Part shown: in pieces, positions 35,291 through 43,062 of the stretch | Layout: every line of letters begins with the position of its first letter | Position numbering within the stretch: position 1 is the stretch's first letter | Origin: Actinomycetes bacterium | GTDB lineage: Bacteria > Actinomycetota > Thermoleophilia > Solirubrobacterales > Solirubrobacteraceae | Length of the DNA: 43,997 nt | Direction of reading: 5' to 3' | Assembly: GCA_021792455.1 (NCBI GenBank) | Contig: JAJYUP010000013.1 | Coordinates: 1 to 43,997 of the forward strand | Made by a program: the position numbers and the translations under genes | Notes under the pieces: model-generated | The model's database searches: none | What the model saw: only the letters and a program-made list of their open reading frames with translations | Told to the model about the DNA's origin: nothing

Positions 35291-35398
35291 GCGTGCCGGA
35301 GTAGGCGCGGTCGGGCACCTCGATCGCCAGAGCATCTACGCATCGAGGCCGGCGGGCGACAGCGTGCCGGAGTATGCGCGGTCCAGCACCTCGATCGC
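35291..35398. repeat. 37-bp direct repeat pair, 71 bp apart, copying the end of glcF
   Basis: 35362-35398 encodes the last residues of GlcF (IEVLDRAYSGTL). A copy with three mismatches lies outside the gene at 35291-35327 and would read IEVPDRAYSGTL. The spacer is 34 bp. Confidence 0.9.
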
Positions 35399-36658
35399 GT
35401 GCAGCACAGGCGTGGTGTCCCCAAGTGCGCGCAGATGCGCCTCTATCTGCAGCATGCAGCCGACGTTCGAGGTCGCGATGAGGTCGGGAGAGGCTTCGAG
35501 CAGTCGCTTCGCCTTGCGACGGCCAAGCTGCGCGGCGATGCGAGGCTTGTTGAGGTTGTAGGTCCCCGCCGAGCCGCAGCACAGCTCCCACTCTGCCGGC
35601 TGAACCAGCGTCACATTGCCGATCGCCCGCAGCAGTGCGCGGGGCTGCACGCGCAGCGATTGGGCGTGAGCGAGGTGGCAGGCGTCGTGGCAGGCGATTC
35701 GCAGCGGCGTTGACGCCGACGGCGGAGCGGCGGTGAGGCCGATCTCCGTGAGCAGTGCAGAGATGTCGCGCACCTTGCCTGCAAAGCTGCGCGCACGCTC
35801 CTCGTCGGGGTCGCCGGCGAAGAGCAGGGGGTACTCCTTCATCCCTGAGCTGCAGCCAGCGGTCGTGCTGACGATCGCGTCGAGGTCTTCGTCGAACGCG
35901 TCGAGGTTGCGCCGTGCGCGAACGCGCGCCTGCCGCAGAGCGCCGGCGTGCAGGCTGAGCGCCCCGCAGCAGCCTGCCTCGCTTGGCGTGATCGCCTGAA
36001 TTCCGTTGCGCGCGAGCACGCGCTCGGCTGCGCGGTTGATCTGCGGTGCGAGCACCTGCTGTGCGCAGCCCGCAAGCAGGCCGACACGCCCCCTGCCTGC
36101 CGGGGGCGGGCCATCCCCCTGCTGCGTTGTGGGGCTGCTGCCCTTCACGGGCTGGCGGGTGCTCTGCGCGGCCGTGGCGAGGCGCTCGAGAGCCGCTGCG
36201 ATGCTCGCCTGCAGCTCGTCGCCGAGAAGGGGACGCAGCGGACGCAGCAGTCGGGTGACCCTCAGCGCGAGGCGCAGCCTCGAGGGGGACTGGACGGTGC
36301 CAAGCAGCAGAGAGCGGAGGAGGCGCTCTGGGAACGGGCGCCTGCACTCGCTGTCGATATAGGCCCGGAACGGTGTGATCAGATCCCGGTAGGCGACTCC
36401 TGAGGGGCAGGCGGTCTCGCACGCCAGGCAGGAGAGGCAGTTGTCGATGTATGGTCGTGCGCTGCGAAGGTCGATCGCACCTTCGAGGGCCTCCTTCATC
36501 AGGACGATCCGCCCTCTCGGAGAGTCCATCTCCTCGCCGAGCGTGAGGTATGTAGGGCAGCTCGACAGGCAGAACCCGCAGTGAACGCAGGAGCTGATCG
36601 CCTGCGCCGCCCCTGAGCCCGCCACGCCGAGCTTTTCTGCTTCGATCGAGTGGCGCAT
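35336..36658 (-). CDS. glcF: Glycolate oxidase iron-sulfur subunit GlcF
   Basis: 440 aa. It carries electrons from the flavin subunits to the respiratory chain. Two 4Fe-4S motifs lie at the N-terminus: CVHCGFCLSSCP (~25) and CLSCLACETACP (~75). Two CCG domains follow (GCCGALSLHAG ~235, CCGSAGTYNLNKP ~370). The ATG is 1 nt after the GlcDE stop (TGATATG), so the two are coupled. The C-terminal coding segment has been copied downstream. Confidence 0.93.
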   Translation of the reverse strand: MRHSIEAEKLGVAGSGAAQAISSCVHCGFCLSSCPTYLTLGEEMDSPRGRIVLMKEALEGAIDLRSARPYIDNCLSCLACETACPSGVAYRDLITPFRAYIDSECRRPFPERLLRSLLLGTVQSPSRLRLALRVTRLLRPLRPLLGDELQASIAAALERLATAAQSTRQPVKGSSPTTQQGDGPPPAGRGRVGLLAGCAQQVLAPQINRAAERVLARNGIQAITPSEAGCCGALSLHAGALRQARVRARRNLDAFDEDLDAIVSTTAGCSSGMKEYPLLFAGDPDEERARSFAGKVRDISALLTEIGLTAAPPSASTPLRIACHDACHLAHAQSLRVQPRALLRAIGNVTLVQPAEWELCCGSAGTYNLNKPRIAAQLGRRKAKRLLEASPDLIATSNVGCMLQIEAHLRALGDTTPVLHAIEVLDRAYSGTLSPAGLDA

Positions 36659-36659
36659 A

Positions 36660-39569
36660 TCAGCGGAGAGGCAGGAACCTCTCCACAGGGTCGAGGGCAC
36701 GACGGATCCGCTCCCCGAAGGCACCGCCTCCTGCCGCTGGGCAGGAGCCGCTCGCCCCGCTGCCGATCCCAGCGGCCGTGCCGCTCGCCGTCTCGCCGCC
36801 CGCTCGCGCCGCGGACCCGCCAAGGAGCGGCGGAATCGCAGCGCGACTGCCTCCTGAGGCCCCTCTCAGCACGATCGCGCGCAGGCCGATGGTGCGGAGG
36901 AGGAGATCGAGCTCGCTGAGCGGCCGGCTCTGTGGCCAGCCGATGATCGCCGCTTTGCCGCCAAGGCTCAACCGCAGCTTCGCGCCCCTTCCCGCAAGGG
37001 CCTGTTCCAAGGCGGGCGTGGAGCCGAGGTGCATCGCCACCCTGACGAGCAGCTCGCTCTCATCGACCCAGGAGAAGCGCGCTGCATCGCTCCACAGCGC
37101 CGCGTCCTCCGCATCCTCTGCGCACCTGGAGGGCATGTTCAGGAGCGCCGCGCAGCGCGCCGCGCGAGCGCGAAGGTCGGCGCGCCTGCCGCCGAGACGC
37201 ACCAACAGCCTGCCCTCCGGCTCGACGTCGAGCGCGAGGATCTCGACGGGCGCGCGCCCAAGGCAGGCAAGCGCGGTGAGCGCCTGTGCTCGATCATCCG
37301 GGTGCGCGAGGATCGTGATCGCAGCCTCTGGGCGAGGCAGGACCTTCAGGGACAGCCGCGTGATCACGCCAAGGCGCCCGATCGACCCGACGAGCAGCTT
37401 CGGCAGGTCGAACCCCGCCGCGTTCTTGACGACCCTGCCGCCGCCCCGCACGACTGCGCCCGTGCCGTCGATCAGCTCGATCCCGAGGACGAAGTCACGC
37501 ACGCCACCGTGAAGATGGGCGCTGCACCCTGATACGCCTGCAGCGACTGCCCCGCCAAGCGTCGCGCCGGCCGCCGCGAGCGGCGGATCGAATGGGAGCC
37601 ACTGGCCGTGCTCGGCGAGCAGCGCATCGACCTCAGCGACTTGCGTGCCGGCGAGCGCCGTCAGCGTCAGCTCAGCAGGGTCGTAGTCGAGGATCCCCGA
37701 CAGGTGCGAGATGTCGAGCAGCTGGGCGCCCCCCGCTGCGCTGCAGGAGAGCGCGGGCTTGCTGCGCCCGCCGACGGGCAGCAGCTTCGGCAGGCTCCTC
37801 ACGGCGTCCTGAAGGCGCTCGATCTCTTTGGCGACCCCTGCCGAGCGGCGCGTCGCGGCGGTGCCTGCTGAGCGGCCATCGAGTCGCGGTGGCGTGGAGG
37901 CACCGTCGTCTCGCCCGCCTCGCTTCCGCGCTGCATCTGGCGCCCGCAGCCGCTGTCGCCGCTCATCCTCAGGCGGCCAGAGCCCCGTTCTCCGCTCATC
38001 CTCAGGCGGCGAGAGCCCCATTCGCCGCTCATCCTCAGGCGGCCAGGGGAGCATCTTGCCGCGGTTTGCGATCTGCGCGGGGTCGATCGAGGCGCGCAGC
38101 CGCTGCATCACCTCGAGATCCTGCTCGCTGAACATCAGCTGCATGTGCTGCAGCTTCTCTACCCCGACGCCATGCTCGCCGGTGATCGACCCGCCGAGGG
38201 AGACGCACATCTGCAGGATCTCACCGGCGAGGCGCTCCGCCGCCTGAAGCGCCCCCTGGCGTCGTGCGTCGAAGAGGATGATCGGGTGCAGGTTGCCATC
38301 GCCGGCGTGGAACACGTTTGCGATCTGCATGCCGCTGTCCCTGCTCATCCTCTCGATCTCCGCGAGGGCCTCGCCAAGGCGCGTGCGCGGGACGACGCCA
38401 TCCTGGACGATGTAGTCGGGGGCGAGCCAGCCGACGGCAGAGAAGGCGCTCTTGCGGCCCCTCCAGATGAGCGACTGCTCGTCAGGCTGCCTGCTCCTCA
38501 GCACCTCCGCGGCGCCGGAGGTCCTCAGCAGGTCCGTCAGCTGTGATGCATCGGCGCGCACGACGTCGTGCTCGCCGGCAAGCTCGACGATCAGCAGCGC
38601 CGCCGCATCGGGATAGCCCGGTTTCACCGCCGCCTCCGCCGCTTCGATCGCGAGCGCATCCATCATCTCGATCGCGACGGGCAGGATTCCCGCCTCGATT
38701 ATCTGCGCCACCGCCTCACCCGCCGCCTCGAGCGAACCGTAGGCCGCGAGAGATGTCTCTGTGAGCTCCGGCAGAGGGATGAGGCCGACCGTCATCTCGA
38801 GCGCGATGCCGAACAGCCCCTCGCTGCCGCAGAACATCCCGACCCAGTCTGGTCCCGCGGTCTCCGTCGAGTCGTCCCCGAGCTCGACGACGACGCCATC
38901 TGGCAGGACGGCTTCGATGCCGAGCACGTGATTTGCCGTCATCCCGTGCTTGAGGCAGTGAGCTCCGCCGGAGTTGAACGCGATGTTGCCGCCGATCGTG
39001 CACACCGACTCGCTCGACGGGTCAGGGGCATAGGCGAGGCCGTGCCCAGCTGCTGCCCTGCTGAGGGCGAGGTTCACCACTCCTGACTGTACGCGGGCAG
39101 TTCTCGACTCAGGGTCTATGTCCAGGATCTCGTTCAGCCTGTTCAGGGCGATCACGATCCCGCCCTCGACGGGCAGCGAGCCGCCAGACAGCGACGTGCC
39201 GCTGCCGCGGGCGACGAACGGAATCGCGTGCTCGCTGCAGGCGGACACGGCCGCGACCACCTCGTCCCTCGTCTCCGGGATCACGACCGCGAGCGGCAGT
39301 TGCCGAAAGGCCGTGAGCGCGTCGGAGGCGAAGACCGCAAGCTCGGCGGGCTCCGTGAGCAGACGTGAACGAAATCCGATCTCGGCAAGGGAGCGGAGGA
39401 TCTCCTGTCCGCTGCGCAGGCTCTCCGCGCCCGAGCTGGAGGCGCCACGCCTGGTGCGAGGCCGCCATCGCCTGTTCCGCCCGACCTCCCGCTTCCCGCG
39501 AGCGATCCGGCGCGCGCTTCGCGGCACCTGCTCCGCCTCGGCAGCCGTGTCTGACTCCAGCCCGCGCAC
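36660..39569 (-). CDS. Glycolate oxidase GlcD-GlcE fusion protein
   Basis: 969 aa: two FAD-linked oxidase subunits in one chain. GlcD covers ~1-505 with [48 protein letters not shown] and [10 protein letters not shown]. GlcE covers ~575-969 with [34 protein letters not shown] and GSIGRLGVI. The subunits oxidise glycolate to glyoxylate with GlcF and are normally separate proteins. The linker (~509-541) is three copies of PPEDERR-x-GL-x, encoded by 33-bp repeats at 37960-38043. GTG 39569 is preferred because GATAGT lies 7 nt before it; GTG 39527 is an alternative. The GlcE tail has a Gly/Ala-rich insert. Confidence 0.9.
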   Translation of the reverse strand: MRGLESDTAAEAEQVPRSARRIARGKREVGRNRRWRPRTRRGASSSGAESLRSGQEILRSLAEIGFRSRLLTEPAELAVFASDALTAFRQLPLAVVIPETRDEVVAAVSACSEHAIPFVARGSGTSLSGGSLPVEGGIVIALNRLNEILDIDPESRTARVQSGVVNLALSRAAAGHGLAYAPDPSSESVCTIGGNIAFNSGGAHCLKHGMTANHVLGIEAVLPDGVVVELGDDSTETAGPDWVGMFCGSEGLFGIALEMTVGLIPLPELTETSLAAYGSLEAAGEAVAQIIEAGILPVAIEMMDALAIEAAEAAVKPGYPDAAALLIVELAGEHDVVRADASQLTDLLRTSGAAEVLRSRQPDEQSLIWRGRKSAFSAVGWLAPDYIVQDGVVPRTRLGEALAEIERMSRDSGMQIANVFHAGDGNLHPIILFDARRQGALQAAERLAGEILQMCVSLGGSITGEHGVGVEKLQHMQLMFSEQDLEVMQRLRASIDPAQIANRGKMLPWPPEDERRMGLSPPEDERRTGLWPPEDERRQRLRAPDAARKRGGRDDGASTPPRLDGRSAGTAATRRSAGVAKEIERLQDAVRSLPKLLPVGGRSKPALSCSAAGGAQLLDISHLSGILDYDPAELTLTALAGTQVAEVDALLAEHGQWLPFDPPLAAAGATLGGAVAAGVSGCSAHLHGGVRDFVLGIELIDGTGAVVRGGGRVVKNAAGFDLPKLLVGSIGRLGVITRLSLKVLPRPEAAITILAHPDDRAQALTALACLGRAPVEILALDVEPEGRLLVRLGGRRADLRARAARCAALLNMPSRCAEDAEDAALWSDAARFSWVDESELLVRVAMHLGSTPALEQALAGRGAKLRLSLGGKAAIIGWPQSRPLSELDLLLRTIGLRAIVLRGASGGSRAAIPPLLGGSAARAGGETASGTAAGIGSGASGSCPAAGGGAFGERIRRALDPVERFLPLR
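37960..38043 (-). repeat. 33-bp tandem repeat, three copies, in the GlcD-GlcE linker
   Basis: CGCTCATCCTCAGGCGGC is at 37960-37977, 37993-38010 and 38026-38043 (period 33) with near-identical sequence between. On the coding strand each copy gives PPEDERR. The unit also contains TGAGGATGAGCGG in another frame, which looks like a stop/start junction. Confidence 0.9.
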
Positions 39570-39575
39570 ATGTGG

Positions 39576-39605
39576 CACTATCGCAGGGTGGCAGCTGAGA
39601 CGCAA
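39576..39605. promoter_or_regulatory. Overlapping divergent leaderless promoters, gntR and glcDE
   Basis: On the minus strand TTGCGT (39605-39600), a 17-nt spacer and GATAGT (39582-39577) precede the glcDE GTG at 39569 by 7 nt. On the plus strand CACTAT (39576-39581) precedes the gntR GTG at 39588 by 6 nt. The two -10 boxes occupy almost the same base pairs, and the start codons are 18 bp apart. Confidence 0.5.
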
Positions 39606-40292
39606 CATAGACGCAAGAGGGACACAAGCGCGCCGAGGGCGAATGCGAGCGCACGTGCTCACGCCTACACGAAGGAGCGGATCCTCGACGGCAGCCTCGG
39701 CGCTGGAGAGGTGATCAGCGAGGGCGAGATCGCGGAGGCGATCGGCACGAGCCGCACGCCTGTGCGTGAGGCGTTTCTTCGGCTGGAGTGCGAAGGCCTG
39801 CTTCGCCTCTACCCGAAGCGCGGAGCGCTCGTCGTCCCGATCTCCCACAGTGAGGTGGAGAGCGTGATGGAGACCCGTCTGCTGATCGAGCGGTTTGCCC
39901 TCAGCAAGGTGATCGCGCTTGGCATCGATCTCGCGGCGCCCCTCGCGCAGGTGATCGCCCGCCAGCGGGAGCTGAGAGGCGGCCGCGATCGTCGCGAGTT
40001 CGTCGAGGCAGATCGCCAGATGCACCGGCTGATCGTCGCGGCGACGGGCAACGAGATCATCCTGCAGCTGCACGACTCGATGCGGGATCGGCAGAGCCGC
40101 ATAGGGCTGATCGCGCTCGCGAGGCAGGATCGCCGTGTCGATGAGATCATCGAAGAACATGCAGCGATCGCCGCGGCGCTCGGAGCTGCAGAAGAGCAGA
40201 GGGCGCTCGCCCTTCTCGACCGGCACCTCCATGCAACTCTGATGCTGCTGCGCGGGCCCGCCTACCTGCGAGACTTCCGCATCGAGGGCTGA
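39588..40292 (+). CDS. GntR-family (FadR/FCD type) regulator, likely controls glycolate oxidase
   Basis: 234 aa. Winged helix at ~20-80 with [20 protein letters not shown] and [15 protein letters not shown]. The FCD ligand domain (~90-225) has [20 protein letters not shown] and a distal HLHATLMLL, giving the Asp and His residues that usually bind a metal and an organic acid. Divergence from glcDE-glcF with a shared promoter suggests it senses glycolate or a related acid, like GlcC. GTG 39588 was chosen by the -10 spacing; ATG 39570 is an in-frame alternative. Confidence 0.9.
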   Translation: MAAETQHRRKRDTSAPRANASARAHAYTKERILDGSLGAGEVISEGEIAEAIGTSRTPVREAFLRLECEGLLRLYPKRGALVVPISHSEVESVMETRLLIERFALSKVIALGIDLAAPLAQVIARQRELRGGRDRREFVEADRQMHRLIVAATGNEIILQLHDSMRDRQSRIGLIALARQDRRVDEIIEEHAAIAAALGAAEEQRALALLDRHLHATLMLLRGPAYLRDFRIEG

Positions 40293-40332
40293 CGGCAGAC
40301 CGTCGCATCGCCGCCGACGCGAGTCTCGCGAC

Positions 40333-40409
40333 CTCTTGCGCGGGCGGGCGGGACGCCACGACCGCACCGCCGCGTTGGAACCCCTGCCACGAGCTCTTGC
40401 GCGGGCGGG
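40333..40409. repeat. 16-bp direct repeat pair, 61 bp apart
   Basis: CTCTTGCGCGGGCGGG is at 40333-40348 and 40394-40409, in the gap between gntR and the VOC gene. Flanks are partly similar (CGAC/CGAG before, GGACG after). Confidence 0.75.
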
Positions 40410-40457
40410 GGACGATCTTCGCGCTCCGATACGCTGAGGAGGCGAAGCACAACCCCC

Positions 40458-40464
40458 AAGGAGG
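40458..40464 (+). promoter_or_regulatory. Strong ribosome-binding site of the VOC gene
   Basis: AAGGAGG ends 5 nt before the ATG at 40470, the best Shine-Dalgarno in the window. TACGCT near 40430 could be the -10 box. Confidence 0.75.
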
Positions 40465-40469
40465 AGCTC

Positions 40470-41399
40470 ATGGAGACACCGGTCGCAGGCGGGGCCTCAC
40501 TCGGAGCCCAGTCCGCTCAGGCCACCGGCAACTCGCCCGCGCCCGCCGCCGCTCCGCGGATTCCCGCCTCCACCACCGTCGGCGCCGTCCATCTCACGGT
40601 CTCCGACCTGCAGCGCTCGCTCGACTTCTATCAGCGTGCGATCGGCCTCGAGTCGCTTCGAGGTGAGAGCACCGCCGCCTCACTCGGCGTTCGTGGGCGT
40701 GAGCTCGTCGTGCTCGTGCAGCAGCGGGGCGCGCGCCCCGACCACTCGCACACCGGCCTCTACCACTTCGCGCTGCTGTTGCCCAGGCGCACCGATCTCG
40801 CGAAGTGGCTTGCGCATGCGGTCCGCGACGAGGTCTCGCTCGTCGGCGCCGCTGATCACTTCGTCAGCGAGGCGCTCTACCTCAGCGACCCCGACGGGCA
40901 CGGAATCGAGATCTGCGTCGATCGGCCACGGGAGGTTTGGGAGGGCCAGGTCGCCAGGCGGATGACGACCGCACCGCTCGATGTCGACGGTCTGCTCGGG
41001 GGGCTGCGCGACGGAGAGTCCTCGTTGCACCGTCTGCCGGACAGCACCGTCATCGGGCACGTGCATCTGCGCGTCGCCCGCATCCCGGAGACGATCGCCT
41101 TCTACCGGGACCTGCTCGGCTTCTCGTTGATGGCGCAGCTCGGAGCGCAGGCCGCGTTCTTCGGCGCAGGAGGCTACCACCACCACATAGGCGCGAACAC
41201 CTGGGAAAGCGCTGGTGCGAGCCCTCCGCCGCCTGACAGCGCTGCGCTGAGGTGCGCAACGATCGTGCTGCCCACGATCGCCGATCGGGAGCAGATCCTC
41301 GATCGCCTCAAAGCTGCCGGCAAGCCTGTCGAGAGCACGCCGCTCGGACCGGTTGTACGCGATCCTTCGGAGAACGCCCTTCTTCTCGCCGTTCCATAG
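40470..41399 (+). CDS. Two-domain VOC (glyoxalase/catechol dioxygenase-like) protein, CatE type
   Basis: 309 aa. After a ~35-residue Ala/Pro-rich start, two vicinal-oxygen-chelate modules follow. Module 1 begins [20 protein letters not shown] and has [10 protein letters not shown] and [16 protein letters not shown]; module 2 begins [20 protein letters not shown] and has [16 protein letters not shown] and the late [12 protein letters not shown]. Metal ligands of the His/His/Glu type are visible. The pattern resembles B. subtilis CatE, catechol 2,3-dioxygenase, but family members vary in substrate. It is a single gene. Confidence 0.85.
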   Translation: METPVAGGASLGAQSAQATGNSPAPAAAPRIPASTTVGAVHLTVSDLQRSLDFYQRAIGLESLRGESTAASLGVRGRELVVLVQQRGARPDHSHTGLYHFALLLPRRTDLAKWLAHAVRDEVSLVGAADHFVSEALYLSDPDGHGIEICVDRPREVWEGQVARRMTTAPLDVDGLLGGLRDGESSLHRLPDSTVIGHVHLRVARIPETIAFYRDLLGFSLMAQLGAQAAFFGAGGYHHHIGANTWESAGASPPPPDSAALRCATIVLPTIADREQILDRLKAAGKPVESTPLGPVVRDPSENALLLAVP

Positions 41400-41605
41400 T
41401 GCAGGCAGGGGCGTGGGCTTCGCCGTCAGCCTCGGTGTTGGGAGCAGGCGCGCGCATGGCCGGAAGCTCGTCGCGCTGGCGTGGCGCGAGGTCGACTCCA
41501 AGGAGTCCGCGCCGCGGGTGTGCAGAAGCTGTGTGGAGCGCTCCCCGGCGGCCGCGCATTCGATCACCGCGAACGCCTCGCATGCGTGCTCGTCAGCGTA
41601 TCCGC

Positions 41606-41611
41606 TAACAT
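41606..41611 (+). promoter_or_regulatory. -10 box of a leaderless promoter for the XRE/nucleotidyltransferase pair
   Basis: TAACAT ends 6 nt before the ATG at 41618 with no Shine-Dalgarno. The gap 41400-41617 shows no gene; it has a small inverted repeat GACTCC-AA-GGAGTC at 41494-41507. Confidence 0.5.
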
Positions 41612-41617
41612 GTCGCC

Positions 41618-41944
41618 ATGCTTGCCGCCGGTCAGACGGCTGGAGATCTGCTCCGCGATATTCGCCGGCGCACCGGCCTGCGCCAGGCCGAGCTTGCGCG
41701 GCGCGCAGGTGTGCCGCGGTCGGTGATCAGCGCTTACGAGACCGGCCGCCGCCAACCAGGCGTTGACGCGCTCGAGCGGATCGCGGAGTCCGTCGGGCTG
41801 AGGCTGACCCTGACCCCCGTCGCTCCGGTCGACCACGTGCGAGCCGGGCGCATCCTCTCGCAGGTGCTCGACCTCGCCGAGTCGCTGCCGGCGAGGCGGC
41901 GCGGCCCGCTCGAATACCCCTCTCTGCGCGGCCTGCCCAGATGA
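41618..41944 (+). CDS. XRE-family HTH protein, probable antitoxin
   Basis: 108 aa. Cro/C1-type HTH at ~9-65: LLRDIRRRTGLRQAELARRA, GVPRSVISAYETGRRQPGVD, ALERIAESVGLRL. The last ~40 residues (HVRAGRILSQVLDLAESLPA and after) lie outside the HTH and may contact the partner. The stop overlaps the next gene as ATGA. XRE proteins in this arrangement usually repress their own operon and neutralise the partner. Confidence 0.82.
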   Translation: MLAAGQTAGDLLRDIRRRTGLRQAELARRAGVPRSVISAYETGRRQPGVDALERIAESVGLRLTLTPVAPVDHVRAGRILSQVLDLAESLPARRRGPLEYPSLRGLPR

Positions 41945-42495
41945 GCCTGCTCGGGCAGCGACTGCTCGCGGTGCACGACGCGCTGTCCGGGGCAGGGCTC
42001 GCCCACGCCTTCGGCGGCGCGATCGCACTCGCCTACTGCACCGAAGACCCGCGCGGCACGCGCGACCTGGACGTAAACGTGTTCGTCGATCCCACGCGGG
42101 CGGAAGAGGTGCTCGCGGCGCTGCCCGCCGAGGTGACGGTCTCGCAGGCGAACATTACGACCGCACAGCGCGACGGGCAGGTGCGCGTGTGGTGGGAGGA
42201 CACCCCGGTCGACATCTTCCTGGACGTCCACCGCTTGCACGCGGAGGCGGCCGAAGGCGTCCGGCAGGTCGCGTTCGAGGGCCGCACGATCCCGGTGCTC
42301 GACTGCACGGCGCTCACCGTATTCAAGGCGCTGCTCGCCCGCACGAAGGATTGGGCGGACATCGAGGAGATGGCGGCGGCGGCGGCAACCGACCTTCCTC
42401 ACGCGCAGGCGTGGATCGAGCGCATCCTCGGCGCCGAGAGCATCACCGCGCACCGCTTGCGGTCGCTCTCGCCCGGCGGGCACCCGAGCCTCTGA
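41941..42495 (+). CDS. Nucleotidyltransferase-fold protein, AbiEii/MenT-like toxin candidate
   Basis: 184 aa. The nucleotidyltransferase core is visible: HAFGGAIALAYCTEDPRGTR followed by DLDVNVFVD, giving the Gly-Gly and Asp-x-Asp elements, and a third Asp in VDIFLDVH (~95). Later TALTVFKALLARTKDWADIE resembles the AbiEii-type ending. Related enzymes add nucleotides to tRNA and act as toxins with an HTH antitoxin in the upstream gene, as here. Housekeeping nucleotidyltransferase is the alternative. The pair lies at the edge of the accessory patch. Confidence 0.75.
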   Translation: MSLLGQRLLAVHDALSGAGLAHAFGGAIALAYCTEDPRGTRDLDVNVFVDPTRAEEVLAALPAEVTVSQANITTAQRDGQVRVWWEDTPVDIFLDVHRLHAEAAEGVRQVAFEGRTIPVLDCTALTVFKALLARTKDWADIEEMAAAAATDLPHAQAWIERILGAESITAHRLRSLSPGGHPSL

Positions 42496-42572
42496 CGGCA
42501 ACTCGGCCTGCGGCGGGCGGCGAGGAGGGCTCGGCGGCCAGCGGCCGGGCGGACGCGGGCGATCGTCGCCTC

Positions 42573-42755
42573 CGCCCCGGCACCCTCGCCGCCCAGGGCT
42601 TCGACCTCGTCAACGTGCAGGCGATGATGGGCTATGCCGACTCGCGCACCACCGCCCGCTGCCTGCACGCGCGGCCGGCGGCCGAGGATGCCGCGAAGCT
42701 CACGAAGATCTTCTGCGGGGATATGCCGAGCGCGATCGTGGAAGGCGCACGGTGA
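42573..42755 (+). pseudogene. Tyrosine recombinase (phage-type integrase) 3' remnant
   Basis: About 60 codons. GFDLVNVQAMMGYADSRTTA matches the segment before the catalytic Tyr of tyrosine integrases, and RPAAEDAAKLTKIF the part after it. Where the Tyr should be (TTARYLHAR in relatives) this copy has TTARCLHAR, Cys codon at 42660-42662. No N-terminal or catalytic Arg/His part is upstream, since the nucleotidyltransferase gene ends at 42495. It is a dead end of an integrated element. Confidence 0.7.
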
Positions 42756-42759
42756 GCAT

Positions 42760-43062
42760 GTGAGCATCCTGGCGCAAACAGTCGATCCCGACGGCCGTGC
42801 CGTCGTCTTGGATGAGGAGGGCTGGGAGCACATCCTCCATGAGCATCCAGAGCTGGCTCTCTTTCGGGACGAGATCGTCGCGACCGTCCGCTCATCCGGT
42901 CACCACCGCGCCGACCCTCGCCCTGGCCGGGAGCGCTACTGCAGCAGCAACGTCGGACCCAGCCGCTGGCTGTTCGCCATCGTAGACTTCAACGAGACGC
43001 CGGCGCGCATCATGACTGCGTACGCCAACCGCAAAGACCCTCCCGGACGGACAGCCCAATGA
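42760..43062 (+). CDS. Small protein resembling BECR-fold RNase toxins
   Basis: 100 aa, GTG start 4 nt after the integrase remnant stop. VVLDEEGWEHILHEHPELAL, the PGRERYC segment, and RWLFAIVDFNETPARIMTAY with late RKDPPG follow the order of small phage-linked BECR (barnase-EndoU-ColE5-RelE) domains: N-terminal His pair, Arg, and a Thr-Ala-Tyr strand. The family call is tentative. Its stop overlaps the next gene as ATGA, and that gene is DUF2283, a common antitoxin-like partner of small RNase toxins. Confidence 0.65.
   Translation: MSILAQTVDPDGRAVVLDEEGWEHILHEHPELALFRDEIVATVRSSGHHRADPRPGRERYCSSNVGPSRWLFAIVDFNETPARIMTAYANRKDPPGRTAQ

Noticed and set aside
35208-36422. 404-codon open frame on the minus strand
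   Set aside because: It is a shadow of glcF in another frame; the Fe-S and CCG motifs are all in the glcF frame.
37799-38032. Separate 77-codon ORF starting in the GlcD-GlcE linker repeats
   Set aside because: Its start comes from the repeat unit, it has no domain, and the surrounding frame encodes intact GlcD and GlcE.
39570-40367. Extension of the GlcD-GlcE fusion to an upstream start at 40367
   Set aside because: The extra residues are antisense to the GntR gene; a promoter-like sequence and in-frame GTG at 39569 fit better.
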